A stretch of 64,000 bases of DNA from Phyllostachys edulis (Eukaryota; Streptophyta; Magnoliopsida; Poales; Poaceae): NCBI GenBank assembly GCA_036346405.1, contig CM070548.1, positions 90,738,588 to 90,802,587 on the forward strand. Reading direction: 5' to 3'. Positions within the stretch are counted from its first letter, which is position 1. The number at the start of each line of letters is the position of its first letter. A model generated the notes under the pieces. That model was not told where the DNA came from. It made no database searches and saw nothing but the letters and a program-made list of their open reading frames with translations. The position numbers were made by a program, and so were the translations under genes. Positions 1 through 11,235 of the stretch are shown here, in pieces.

Positions 1-279
1 CACTTGTTTATGTGCAATCATGATATAAGAAGCTGCCCATTATGCTTGATAAATCTTATCGCTGCATTTGAGTTTTATTGGCAAAGCAATAGCTGGCTTT
101 GCAACATTATTTATTAACCACTTTATTCTACTAAATCCCTCAGCTGAATTCATTTTCCACCTTATGTAATATAAGAAAAGTGTGTCGGACTGTGCTTAAT
201 CCATCATAATTGCTTTCTTTTTCATGCTTCTATGCTTACTGTTCAACCTCCGATGGTCACACAAGTTAGTTCTGTACAG

Positions 280-2241
280 GATGGTGAAGCCTATGCTTAC
301 CTTCTAAAAGCTCTTGCTCCAGAGCATTCTCCTGAAACCACATTGGAGACTAAGGATCCCAGTGAGAGGGCAAAAATGGTACTTGAACAAGCAGAGAAGT
401 TGGACTGCAAAAGATACTTGACTCCAAAGGATATCACTGAGGGCTCTGCCAATTTGAATCTTGCATTTGTTGCACAAATATTTCAGCATCGGTAAGTACG
501 ATTTTCTTGTTCACCAAAAGTACAATTTGTTTGATATTATCATTAAGTCATATGAGCTATTTTCCCCATGTTGCGTCACACTCACATTAAAAGGTTCTTA
601 GCTAGCTGGTAATGATTCGATAATGTTATCTGATCATCACTTGAATGCTACTGTTCCATGATGCGCAGGAATGGTTTAACTAGTGACACCAAACAGGTCA
701 CACTCACACAGACAGCAACACGTGATGATGTTCTAGTATCTAGAGAAGAAAGGGCCTTTCGGATGTGGATCAACAGCCTTGGGGTTGAATCATATGTGAA
801 CAATGTTTTTGAAGATGTTCGCAATGGGTAACGAGATTACTTGAAAGAGCCTCGTGTTTATGTCTAAATGATTTGATAATTATTATATGTTCTCATGCAG
901 ATGGGTACTTCTTGAGGTACTTGACAAAGTCTCTCCAGGGTCTGTCAATTGGAAGCTGGCATCGAAACCTCCGATTAAATTACCATTTAGGAAATTAGAG
1001 AATTGCAATCAAGTTGTAAAAATTGGGAAGGAGTTAAAGTTTTCATTAGTAAATTTAGCTGGGAATGATATCGTGCAGGGAAACAAGAAATTGATTGTTG
1101 GTGAGTCTGACTGCATCTATTCTTTTCATTGGTTGCTAATGGATTGTCCTCTTTTTTTTGGAAGGAACTAATGGACTGTCCTTAATAACTTGTTCATCAT
1201 ATAATTCAAGTTTTTGGTTTTGTCTTTCAGCACTTCTGTGGCAATTGATGAGATTTAATATCCTTCAATTGTTAAATAGACTGAGATTCCACTCCCAAGG
1301 ATCCCAAGGAAAAGAAATTACCGATGCTGATATACTAAACTGGGCCAGCAGCAAAGTGAAAGCATCAGGAAGAACATCTCGGATGGAAAGTTTCAAGGTG
1401 CTTTTAATTTCCATAGCTTCCAGTTTTCATTTCTTGACAGAAAACTTCATTTGCTCATTTTCCTTTTTTTTTCTCCCTTCAGGACAAGAGCCTATCAAAT
1501 GGATTGTTCTTCCTTGAACTTCTTAGTGCAGTACAGCCGAGGGTTGTGAACTGGAAAGTTGTTACAAAGGGGGAAGATGGTCTGTTCTTGGCGGATATGC
1601 ACATTCAATTCACTATTTCATGACCTGATTTCTGACTGATCATATACATTTTCTTTATGAATAATTTAAAAAGTGAACCATAGCATTAGCTGATCAACAA
1701 TTTCTTTTTGCAGATGACGAAAAGAAGCTAAATGCTACCTACATCATTAGTGTTGCAAGGAAGCTTGGATGTTCTGTGTTTTTGCTGCCAGAGGACATCA
1801 TAGAGGTAAAGGGCCATTGCTTGGAAATAGGAATCTGACACTGTAGTTTAACCATCGAAGATGAATTAATTCCTAGTACGCAGCATTAGTTGTTGGGGGC
1901 ACTTTATCTGGGATCTGAGCTAAATACTATACTATCTTCATGTGCTAACAATAAATCACATTTTATTATTAGTTCATAATCTTACGTTCTTGATGTTTCA
2001 ACAGGTGAATCAGAAGATGATCCTAACACTCACTGCTAGCATTATGTATTGGAGCCTACAGAAACAGCCACAGTCACAATCTGAAATGTCAGAACAATCA
2101 GAGCCATCTAGTATGACTTCAGATGCAGCTTCTGATATTGCTTCGGAGGATGCTGCTTCAACAACGGCACCATCCGAAGGAGAAGAGGTGAATTCGTTGT
2201 CTGACAGTATATCCAACCTGACCACAGATGATGCTACTTAA
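280..2241 (+). CDS. Fimbrin/plastin-like actin-bundling protein, C-terminal half (partial at 5' end)
   Basis: Seven exons can be joined: 280-491, 669-827, 901-1100, 1231-1397, 1483-1579, 1714-1805 and 2005-2241. All introns have GT/AG ends and all phases fit. The joined protein covers the end of the second calponin-homology (CH) domain (DGEAYAYLLKALAPEH to IFQHRNGL), all of CH3 (SREERAFRMWINSLG to ALLWQLMRFNIL) and all of CH4 (DADILNWASSKVK to SIMYWSLQ). A serine-rich acidic tail then runs to TAA at 2239-2241. Plant fimbrins cross-link actin filaments in the cytoplasm through paired CH domains. The family is about 650-720 residues long, so roughly the first half lies left of the window; bases 1-279 look like intron. 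No frameshift or early stop is seen, so the gene is probably functional. The exact paralogue cannot be told. Confidence 0.93.
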
Positions 2242-3149
2242 AACGCTCCACCTGCAGAAAATGGAAATGATGTGGTAGGATCCTGATGATTATGGGGCTG
2301 CACCCCCCCCCTACCCCCTAGCGCTATCCTTTTGTTTTTATACAGGAATTAGTGCTTTCTTGGTGCCCAAAGTTGTTGCTACCAGAAGTGATTTTTTCCC
2401 TACTTCTGCCTACTTTTCAGGTAGCCTGGTATGTACAAATACGGATAGATATAGGTGCCGTTTGTTCATTAAATTTTGCTCAATACGATACGCCGGGGGT
2501 GGGGGGGAGGACATACGTAGACCACCGTTTGGGCATTTCCTGTATTCTCTTTGGTATACTTTGATGTCATAGCTCCTTTACTCTTTTGTATCTTGTCGGT
2601 CAATGTGTTGAACCTTTTCTTTTCCGGACTAGTCAACACTAATACTGGCTGGCCATTATCGTTTGTAATTTGTTGCTACTCTGGACCATCCATGAGCTGT
2701 ACATAACATACTGAGCAGATTTCTGGTTTCTCCAGGAATTCCTGTGCATATCGTTCGGTAAGCTCTTGTAGTTCGGGTATGAGCAGAACAGCAACTTAAT
2801 TCTTGTTTTTCTGGAGAAGGGTGAACTATTTACAACTCATTTATTTTACTGGAGAAGGGTGAACTATTTTCAACTCGTTTCGCATGAACGATGTTGCACT
2901 TCTGTCATGCAACAGAGACCGGCCGGACACTTCTACAATAGTTTCATGAACATTAGAAATTAGAATTAGCTGATTTTTCTCCTAAGAAAATGGAACATCA
3001 GAACATCAAAACGAGATGATGAGTTGCTATGGTGCGTTAAGAAAATGGAACATCAGAACATCAAAACGAGATGATGAGTTGCTATGGTGCGTGTGTATGC
3101 CTTGCAGGCTTGCAGCTAACTGCTTTTAGCAGGTATACATAAATACATA
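2242..3149. other. Fimbrin 3' UTR and downstream spacer
   Basis: There is no coding signal. The sequence just after the stop is presumably fimbrin 3' UTR, T-rich from about 2330 onward. A C-run lies near 2303 and a G-run near 2500. I could not place a poly(A) site with confidence. The only structure is the 55-bp duplication listed separately. Confidence 0.5.
2983..3092. repeat. Perfect 55-bp tandem duplication
   Basis: Two adjacent identical 55-bp copies occupy 2983-3037 and 3038-3092. Each begins TAAGAAAATGGAACATC and ends GCTATGGTGCGT. The lack of divergence points to a recent duplication. It lies about 740 bp after the fimbrin stop codon. Confidence 0.92.
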
Positions 3150-4484
3150 GGCCTATTTGGTTCAGAGCCCAAACGAATCAAACTAAAATTTTAGCTTTGC
3201 CCTAAAATTTGGTTAGCATGTGATTCCATTCTAATATTTAGTTTTACCCTACAAATTTTGGCAAAACCAGCTTCTTTCGTGCCAATTTCCAGGTTTCCCG
3301 CGGGCGGTCGAAAGCATCGCCAAAATTATTTTGGTGCGGCTGGAACGGGTTGCCTCCGACATGTGGCGGCACATGGTTGGCCGGGTCGTTAGCATTAATT
3401 ACTAGAACAATTTGATTATCTAGTTTTAAATGATCATATTTTTTAAACCGAGTATCCGATTTATGATCCATTTGAACCGTTGTGTTCTATATCATTTTAT
3501 CAACAAAACAAGACTCATGTGGGCATATTTTAAGATAAAAAACTTTTATGTCATGCGAGATATACGTGTCATACTCACGATTTTTTTTAATAATAATTTT
3601 TTTAAGAAGATAATTGCAAAAATATGAACTGGCGACAGGAATCCATCGCTAGTTGAATTGACGATAGGGATCCTCTCGCCACTTTGTTGGCGGCCCAGGT
3701 ACCCGTCGCCAGTTGAACTGGCGATATCTTCCTGTCGCCAGTTCAAATGGCGACAGGAAGACTGAAACCCTAATCCAATTAATCAACTTTATCTACTTGT
3801 GATTTTCATAGATTTTGAACAGTACGAAATCTGTTAAACTCGCAATAACATTTTGATCGTCGTATGTTGTTTTAGTGCGGTGAATTTTTGAAGAATTATA
3901 CGAGGAAGATTGAGGTATTAATGATTCGTAAGTAGGAAGGTAAGTGATATTGTGATGCGTCCGAAAATTCATACACTTGCTCATGTACATGCACTGCATA
4001 TTATGTAAGGAAACAAATGTGAACTTGCCATTACTATCAAACTTACGATAAAATCACATTGATATTACATAGCATTCAACAAAACATCACAACACTTAAT
4101 CAAAATGATAATTTCGTTTCAATGGGGTTTTATAGGGTCAGTCTTTCTGTTGCCATTTGAACTGGCGACAGGAACCTGGGCCGCCAACAGAGTGGCGAGA
4201 GGGTCCCTGTCGCCAGTTCAACTAGCGACAGGTGTAATTTTTTGGGCGACTATATATTTTTGTTATTATCTTATTAAAAAATATTATTAAAAAAATCTCA
4301 TACTCACAGTTTTAGCAAATTTTGGTATAACTGCATTTCAAACACATCAATTTCGGCATTGTCCATGAATTGGTATGACTACAATCCAAACACTACTTTT
4401 TTTGCCCATGTTTTGGTATTATCTAGATTTTAGCAATACCAAAATTTTAGTACAGCAACCTAAGATCACAAACCAAACATACCC
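3150..4484. mobile_element. Tourist/Harbinger-like MITE, split by a nested Mutator-like MITE
   Basis: The left end reads GGCCTATTTGGTTC. The right end, reverse complemented, reads GGGTATGTTTGGTTTG. Both match the 'TTTGGTT' ends common in grass Tourist-type MITEs. A possible 3-bp target duplication, ATA, lies at 3147-3149 and 4485-4487; this is not the usual TTA/TAA, so the superfamily call is tentative. Without the nested element at 3569-4297 the MITE is about 0.6 kb. It has no coding capacity. Confidence 0.55.
3579..4297. mobile_element. Mutator-like MITE with GTCGCC palindromic subterminal arrays
   Basis: The element is flanked by a perfect 10-bp direct repeat, TCATACTCAC, at 3569-3578 and 4298-4307. 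It ends in imperfect inverted repeats (GATTTTTTTTAATAAT against the reverse complement of the right end). Just inside both ends lie several copies of palindromes of the type TCGCCAGTTGAACTGGCGA. Target duplications of 9-10 bp are characteristic of Mutator-like elements. It is 719 bp long, non-coding, and nested in the Tourist-like MITE. Confidence 0.8.
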
Positions 4485-4503
4485 ATATACAGGGCCAACG
4501 TTA

Positions 4504-7174
4504 GAATTTTTTTAAATAATCTATTTTTATTCAAATATCAAAATATTCCAATGATATTTTTTTTACAAAAATATCGTCTGTCGCCCAATGGTTGGGCGAC
4601 AAGGACCTATCGCTTCAACGGTTGGGCGATCGCAAGCTCGTCGCCCAACCCAAAGTAGCGGTTGGCGATTATTACAATGCGGTTGGTTGGCGACGAAGTC
4701 TGCCGCCCAACCGTAGAGCGATCAGATGTTCGCCGCCTAACGGTGCGGCGATCGGATGGCCTATATAGCCTCCCCGCTGTCCTCGCAGCGATTCGTTTGC
4801 AGAGGTTAAACAGCCATGACAGGAGAAGAAAGAAAGGGAGAGGGGAGAAAAAAAGAGAAGGGAGAGGAAGAAGAGAAGACAAATTTGGATTGCGAGGAGG
4901 TAAGTTTGATTTATTTTGTACTGTATTTTTTTAAGTAGGTATTTAGTTAATTAAAATACTAGGTATAAGTAGCGTCAGAGAAAACTATAGTTAGGAAAAA
5001 AAAAGTAGATTTGTTGGTTTGTATGTAAGTAGAAGCGATAAAAAAACTTTAGAAAATCCTCAAACACCAAGCGCATAGTAATAAGATAAAATAAATAGAT
5101 GCGCGGACATTCAACTACAGTGGCCTTCACCAAAACGCAGTACAAATAGGAAACAAAAGGTAACACTGGAGCATAATGACAAGAGAGTTTTTAGCACCGA
5201 TGAAGTTCGATGCGTGATTCATGCAATCCATTGATTTATGTATGTTTAGGAAATCATCTATTGACTCCTAAAATGTGATATAATATGTGTTATCTTGTCT
5301 TGTGACTAGCATTTGGTATTTTAGATTTTAATTATTAATAATTTAAGAGTCTGCTTGAGGTAGAGGATACTTATAGATAAATCTAAGGGCTGCTTTTGCA
5401 TTGGATGATTGAAACTATTTCTCTATTAAAAAGCTTAAATGGCTTATGCATGCTATGAATTGACGGAAGCAATTGATGCATTTATATATTAAATCAAATG
5501 TACATGGAACACAATACGGTACTAATGCTAGATCGATACAATTTTATATCCTTAACAATGCACAAGTTAAAGAGTCTCAACTTTTCCAATACTGTACTAG
5601 TGCAATACTTTCCTTAATGTATCAAATTCCAAAAATGTAAGCATTCAAGTCATAATCAAAATAAATAGTATATGTAGAATTTCAGTTTGTAAATTCTCTT
5701 ACAAAGGAATTTCAGTTTCATATCTTATTTGAAAAATAATATTTTTAATTTCATATAATGTAGTTTTGATTTTTGAATTGTTCAAGGTGCATAGATATGA
5801 AACGTCCTTATGTATGTACCAAATATTTCTATAGATATGCTCGTTACAAAAATGTAGCAAGATATCACATCATTGCCGAGGCATTAGAATTTGGTTGTCT
5901 TGCCACAAAGGAAACATAAATAAGAGAAATTGAATGGTACCAACCGGTTGTGGTAAAAGATGATTAAAAATTAGGAAACAAATAAGCAATGTTGGTTGAT
6001 ATTTAAGGAAACAAATAAGCAATTCATGGATTCATTGGATTGAGTTTTGACCGGTCACCGAAATTGAAGGACCAAGGGGTCCAAGAATCTCACCTTTCAA
6101 TATGGGAATCTTCTCCGAGCCTTCACTTAATCTTTTAGTTTTCTAAAAGTTTATTTTGAGTCGCAGCTTGCTTAGAGCGCCAACTTCAAAGAATACCAAC
6201 ACCAACAGCTAAAGCACAATCATAGTTAATATTCCTATCATGTAGTGCATGCTTCCATGATATAATAACCGATTCAATTTCATCCAAAAAGCAAAGATAA
6301 GGAGGATGAATACTTTGTATAAACTAATTAGTAGAAGTAAATTAGTACTAACTAACCGACTTAGGTAATTGGTAGAAGACCGGATGCCACTTGTAGCATT
6401 TCGGGTTGCAAGTTAGCGTCCGAATTGATAATGCTCGCTATGGAATAGCTCGGTTTTAGGTTGAATCAATATGGTACCACACGTTCTCACTCTTCACTCA
6501 TATTCTCAGATAGGTCCATAAAGTACGACCTTCCCGCATCGAGGAGAGACTCCTTCCTCACGGTAATATCACTTACCTTTCTACTTACAACTCATTCTTG
6601 TCTCAATCGTCCTCACAAAATTCAATGAAAATTAGCGACTACAACAATATACAACGATCAAAAAATGTTATTGCGACTCGACAAATTTCATACCTATCAT
6701 ATTCTACTGAAAATAACAAATGCAGACCAACTAACACTTCACAACACTATTATTTTCAAAATAAATATCATGACACAATCAGATTTGCTAAATTTAGTTC
6801 ACCTAGAAAATGTAATATTCATTACAACTCAATTAAACAATATTTAAAAACAACAAAACAATCTGCTGGCTCTGTCGCCGAACCATTGGGCGATTGGAAC
6901 CAGCCTTCAATGACAGACCCGATCGCTCAATGGTTCGGCGACAGAACTGTCGCCAATGACAGATGCAATCGCCACGAGATTGATTCAACAGGCAGACAGA
7001 TCCAATCGCTTAGCGACAAGATCTCGTCGCCCAATGGTTCGGCGACAAACCACCGCCAATGACAGATCCGATCGCCAACGATTGGCGACGGTGAGAATAT
7101 TTCCGTAAAAAAAAAAGTCGGTGGAATATATTTGTAATTTAGAATAAAAAATAGATTATTTAAATAAAAAATTC
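4504..7174. mobile_element. Non-autonomous Mutator-like element, 2.7 kb
   Basis: A perfect 10-bp target duplication, GCCAACGTTA, lies at 4494-4503 and 7175-7184. The ends are inverted (GAATTTTTTTAAATAATC against the reverse complement of the right end). Arrays of GTCGCCCAA/TTGGGCGAC palindromes follow at about 4570-4755 and 6870-7090. No transposase is recognisable. A TATA-like TATATA at 4762-4767, followed by a purine-rich stretch, looks like a promoter carried just inside the left end. The interior (4930-6590) is AT-rich and has no convincing gene. The 154-codon ORF at 6598-7062 runs into the right array and is probably chance. The repeat type is the same as in the 719-bp element to the left. 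Confidence 0.85.
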
Positions 7175-7184
7175 GCCAACGTTA

Positions 7185-7854
7185 CCAGAGGCTCAGAGGG
7201 CTCCATGTCATTTCTACTATTTCTTTTAAGACGCAGCTGCCTTGCTCCCTTGCTGCTGGGACTCCATAGCAGCCTCTCTCTCTCTCTCTCTCCCCCTTCC
7301 ATTGCAAACTCTCCACTCTTCCTAGCATATACACTATGCAAGTCAAGCTAGATGCTGATGCTTCCTCCAAGTCCAAGAGCTTCTCGTGTTCGCCATTGCC
7401 GACTTCCTCCTTCGATCTGCAGACGATGGAGGATAGCTGATATGGCAATGTGGCGGTCGAGAAGATGAACAGGCATATACGTATCCGCGGCATACAAGGG
7501 CAGGCCAGGCATTTGATTTCCTACCCATTTCTAGCTAGCTAGTTTCTCGTTCTTCGCTTCAGCTTTGCTTTGCAGAGACATTGTTGCAGATGCTGTGAAT
7601 AACCTCTCGCATTTTTGGATGATGAGCTAAATTGGTTATTGATCTGTATCGTTTTCCTGGGAAAGAAAGTTTCTTCTACAAGAACGCAAAGTGAGGATTT
7701 CCTGATGGTGATTTTTCTGCTTCTCTTTTATGTGCGTGAAATCTTTGCTTGTGATTGTGCATCGAAGGCAGAACGGTGTACAGTAGTTAACTGAATTCTT
7801 GTGTTTGTTTCATTTGCATGCTGCTGAAACAGCGCGCAGCATACTGTTCAGCAC
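7185..7854 (+). other. Leader-like region with a possible small ORF (7336-7440)
   Basis: A (CT)n tract at about 7274-7292 is followed by an ATG at 7336 that opens a 34-codon ORF (MQVKLDADASSKSKSF... to stop at 7438-7440). Reading on in the same frame gives another open stretch to about 7548. A CT-rich tract before a short Ser-rich ORF looks like a plant 5' leader, but I recognise no family. It could be the remnant of a gene's first exon, an upstream ORF, or chance. Confidence 0.25.
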
Positions 7855-7997
7855 CAGGGCGGAGCCGGCCACGGCCAGTTGTTGTTTATTTTATTTTTTT
7901 GCAAAACTCGTATTTTAGCGATTTTCAATGGGATTTTTATGAACTTTTATCCAGGTCTCGAGCCATTCCCGAGCGGCCCCGAGTCTCTCCGCCCCTG
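7855..7997. mobile_element. hAT-type MITE, 143 bp
   Basis: An 8-bp target duplication, TTCAGCAC, lies at 7847-7854 and 7998-8005. The ends are CAGGGCGGAGCC and, reverse complemented, CAGGGGCGGAG. The 8-bp duplication and the CAGGG ends are the hAT signature. It is non-coding. Confidence 0.88.
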
Positions 7998-8285
7998 TTC
8001 AGCACTTCAGCTATAAAGACGATTACAGTGTCTTCCGGGTAGCATGATAGAAGGACCAAGAAACAACTTGACATACCCCCCGGGCGCTTCTTTTAAAAAT
8101 TTTACTGACATAGTAAGAACAGAAAAAACATCGCATCTCTGCATGATAACAAAATCTACAATCAGTTTGTTGTAGTGCGAGTAGAGTAGTAGAGTCTATT
8201 TGACCTCTGCAACATATCTAATCTACCATGGATATGAAGACGCTGTACTTTCCCAAGGAAAAGATGCCTCCCTAGCACTGCCAAG

Positions 8286-8636
8286 AACTTTTTTTATATA
8301 TAATTTAATTCATTTTTTTTAAAATATTTTAAAGATAATCTCTTCTTAACTTTATTTTAAATTTTTGATCACGCTCGGCAAAAGTACGTTATCACATCAC
8401 TGATCTCGGCGTGGCAAACGAGTGCTATCACGTCACTCCTCTTGGTGTGACAGAACTTAGCTAAAAAACGGACGCGTGTTGGTTTAGAGGACTATCATGT
8501 CAGGTTTGGCCACGCTGTATTCGGTGGCGTGACAGCACAGTTTGGTTACGCCACAGATCAAAATTGAAAATAAAGTTAAGAAGTCGTTATCTTAAAAATA
8601 TTTTAAAAAAATAGATTAAAAAATAAAAAAGACTCC
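8286..8636. mobile_element. Mutator-like MITE, 351 bp
   Basis: A near-perfect 9-bp direct repeat (ACTGCCAAG / ACTGCCAAA) lies at 8277-8285 and 8637-8645. Long AT-rich inverted repeats share the core TTCTTAACTTTATTTT (8343-8358, with its complement at 8568-8583). The GC-richer centre holds repeated 'GGCGTGACAG'-like motifs. It is non-coding. Confidence 0.75.
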
Positions 8637-8645
8637 ACTGCCAAA

Positions 8646-9355
8646 GTGTCAAAAGTCTGGATTTAACCGGTTGCGCTAAGTGTAGTAGCATGTGTAAGTA
8701 CAACCTTATCATATTCTTCCTCCACTGGAATTGCTCTTTGGCATTTGTCCAACAAAGATGTATAGATGGCTTCCCTGACCAGAAACCACAAGATTTCTAG
8801 GGAATCTTCATCTCATCACTTGTCATCGTCCATTTGTTCTTCAGTAAGCGCATGAGAGCATCACGATCGCCAAGAGAATGCTCAGGTGTTAATGGCACGC
8901 ATAGCGTGTGCCAGAGTGTGTGAGCAAGGAATCGCTCACTGCATGACAGTGAAACGGCAAGAGCATTTTCTCTCTGGTACTAGCCGGGTACTAGTTTAAT
9001 TGATCCAGCCCCACCAATATCTTGCGCACGATCAGCACATGCAGTCGTCGTTGTCTGGTTCCCAGAAATTGCGGTCGGCTTATTAGTACTTGCGCAAACA
9101 GGCCAGGACCAGCCTGTGGGGCGGAGGCAGCTAGGTACACGGGTGCAGGTGCAGTTGCATCCTATTTTTTTAGGAAAAAAAACAAATATATACTAGGTAT
9201 AGTATGTACATGTATATTATTTAGGAATAATTGATTATTCGTCATCAGGTATATAATACATGTGAGTGTGACATATGGGTCCCGAACCACATGTCATACT
9301 CACACGATGTTTGCAAATAATCAATTACGTTAGGAATAATTGATCTCTCTACTTT
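8646..9355. other. Spacer between the MITE cluster and the Copia element
   Basis: I see no gene here. Two copies of TTAGGAATAATTGAT start near 9221 and 9329. They bracket a segment with an imperfect hairpin at about 9259-9306, whose arms are GTGAGTGTGACATATGGG and its near complement. This could be a tiny MITE with an unusually long flanking repeat, or a local duplication. Confidence 0.5.
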
Positions 9356-10311
9356 TGTGATTATTATAATTCATAAAACAATAATTGAATCAACATAAGT
9401 ATATATACTAGGTACATTTGGGATTATGAACAGTAACATGATCATCAACTCAAATATATCTATCTCATATATATGCACCAACAAGGCAAAGCCTAGAACA
9501 AGAACGCTATTAACAAAAGTAGGTATCAACATCATCACATAACAAATATCTAGGAAGCATGGCCTAGTTATATCAAATGATATCACCGCGACTTACAGAG
9601 AATCGCTCCGACGAAGGTTGCGATGGAGCCTGATGCAAAGAAGACGACACACGGAGGATGATGGAGAAGGAGGAAGCCATGAGCAGTCACGCGAACACTT
9701 CCCAAAAACCTGATTCGCCCAACCTGTGCAGGATCATGAGGGACGCTAGCTTCGGAGACATTGCTCTCTCCACCTCAGTGCACGCCGAAGAAGGGATGGG
9801 GTAGCCGAGGTTGCGCACCATAGAGGAATAGGGCTATCTATTTTGGGTACTGATATCTTTTGTTCTATTTTGAGAGAAGAGTTATCTGCCTCATATAGAA
9901 CCAGCAGCAAGCAAAAGAAATTGCCCTCGTTACTCTGTTTTAAACGCAGTTAAAGTGCGCCGTAAAAGCCCAATTGAAACAGTGTATCCAGTTTCAGTTT
10001 CTAATTCATATGCATGGTTTTGAGGCGCAAAAAGAAGATGCAGCTCCACAGCCAACTGGACACGAAATCACTGGACCATTCACGCGCATGTCGATGGCGT
10101 GGTGTGGCGAGGTGAGCGAGCGTGCGCGTATGTTCCTCTTTTGCTTGCTTCAACTAGGTAAGACCAACTCCATCTTATATATTGGTCTCCTCCCACCTAG
10201 ACTAGCAATATAATACTAAACTTTCCACCTTTCACCATGCATGAGTGGGCCTTTGGAACTTTCCTAGGATTTAATTAGAATATTAAATGGGCTAAGCCTA
10301 AAACTCCAACA
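9356..10311 (-). repeat. 3' LTR of the Copia element
   Basis: On the minus strand it starts TGTTGGAGTTTTAGG and ends ...TAATAATCACA. It matches the 5' LTR at 31395-32242 over almost all its length, with many substitutions and small indels, so the insertion is old. It adjoins the polypurine tract directly. Confidence 0.82.
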
Positions 10312-10325
10312 ATCCCCCACCAGAT
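10312..10325 (-). other. Polypurine tract of the Copia element
   Basis: Read on the minus strand, the sequence just before the 3' LTR is purine-rich and ends TGGTGGGGGAT. This is the usual Copia priming site for plus-strand DNA synthesis. It fixes the LTR boundary and the minus-strand orientation. Confidence 0.8.
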
Positions 10326-10872
10326 CCCAAAAGCACCATGAATTTGCCCATAATTCCCAAGTGCTGTTGATATACCAGTTTTTCGGTGGAGATCGGTTAA
10401 AGTTGAACATCTACCTAGAACCTCATGCTACGCTTGCCCACAACTACACAATGGACTAAGCCTTAAATTGATAGTTTTGTGTGGACAAGTTTCACCTAAG
10501 GCCTTTGCTGATACTTTGCCGTCGATTGACTACTCCTCGGGTGGAGCATATAGGTCATACTCCTGTGTCTCTTCATAAGTTTCTTAGAGATCACCCACAT
10601 CTCATGAACTGTGACCAGCAGTAGGGCTAATATAGGTGTGTTCTTACACGAATACCCTATAGGATGGTATTTTGTTGTTAAACCTCGGAACACATTAAGA
10701 GAAAGCCATCATGCTTTACAATAATTAGAGTATTGCATCTCCAACGGAGTGCGATAGAAAGTAAGAATGTACTCTATTGTTACCCAAACAGTTTATTTTT
10801 CCCAAGGCCCATTTCACGGGATCTATGATCACATAGGTTTGGGTTACCACTGTGTGTAACTCACGTAGGTCT
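10326..10872 (-). other. Copia internal sequence between RNase H and the 3' LTR
   Basis: This is non-coding internal sequence downstream of pol. After the CACTA and one TCT copy are removed, it joins the RNase H segment that resumes at 25427. No ORF is supported here. Confidence 0.6.
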
Positions 10873-11235
10873 CACTACTACAGGAAGCCTCATCATAAAC
10901 GGTTCAGAACCATCATCACAGACGGTTTCCAAACCGTCTGTATTTGTATGTCTGTGATAACATGGGTTATCACAGATGGTTCAAAAACTGTCTGTGATAC
11001 GAATATCACAGACGATTTTTTTTGTTAAAATTGTCTGTGATAGTTCATTACCCTAACCACTTTTTTTTTTAATTTTTGGCTAGCCCCAGGAATTGTTAGC
11101 CATGCCCTTTGAAAACAAGCATGCAAAAAACAGATACATCACAAACAATCAATTTTTGACAAATCAAAGCGATCATTACTCAAAATAAATTACAAAAAAA
11201 TTTGTTCAAGTATTCTCGCCATGATTACAATTAGA

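Noticed and set aside
6598..7062. 154-codon ORF in the 2.7-kb Mutator-like element
   Set aside because: It is Asn/Ser-rich with no domain, and its second half is the palindromic subterminal array.
8700..8830. Minus-strand open stretch GFWSGKPSIHLCWTNAKEQF
   Set aside because: It is short, without start, splice support or a recognised family, so not enough to call a gene.
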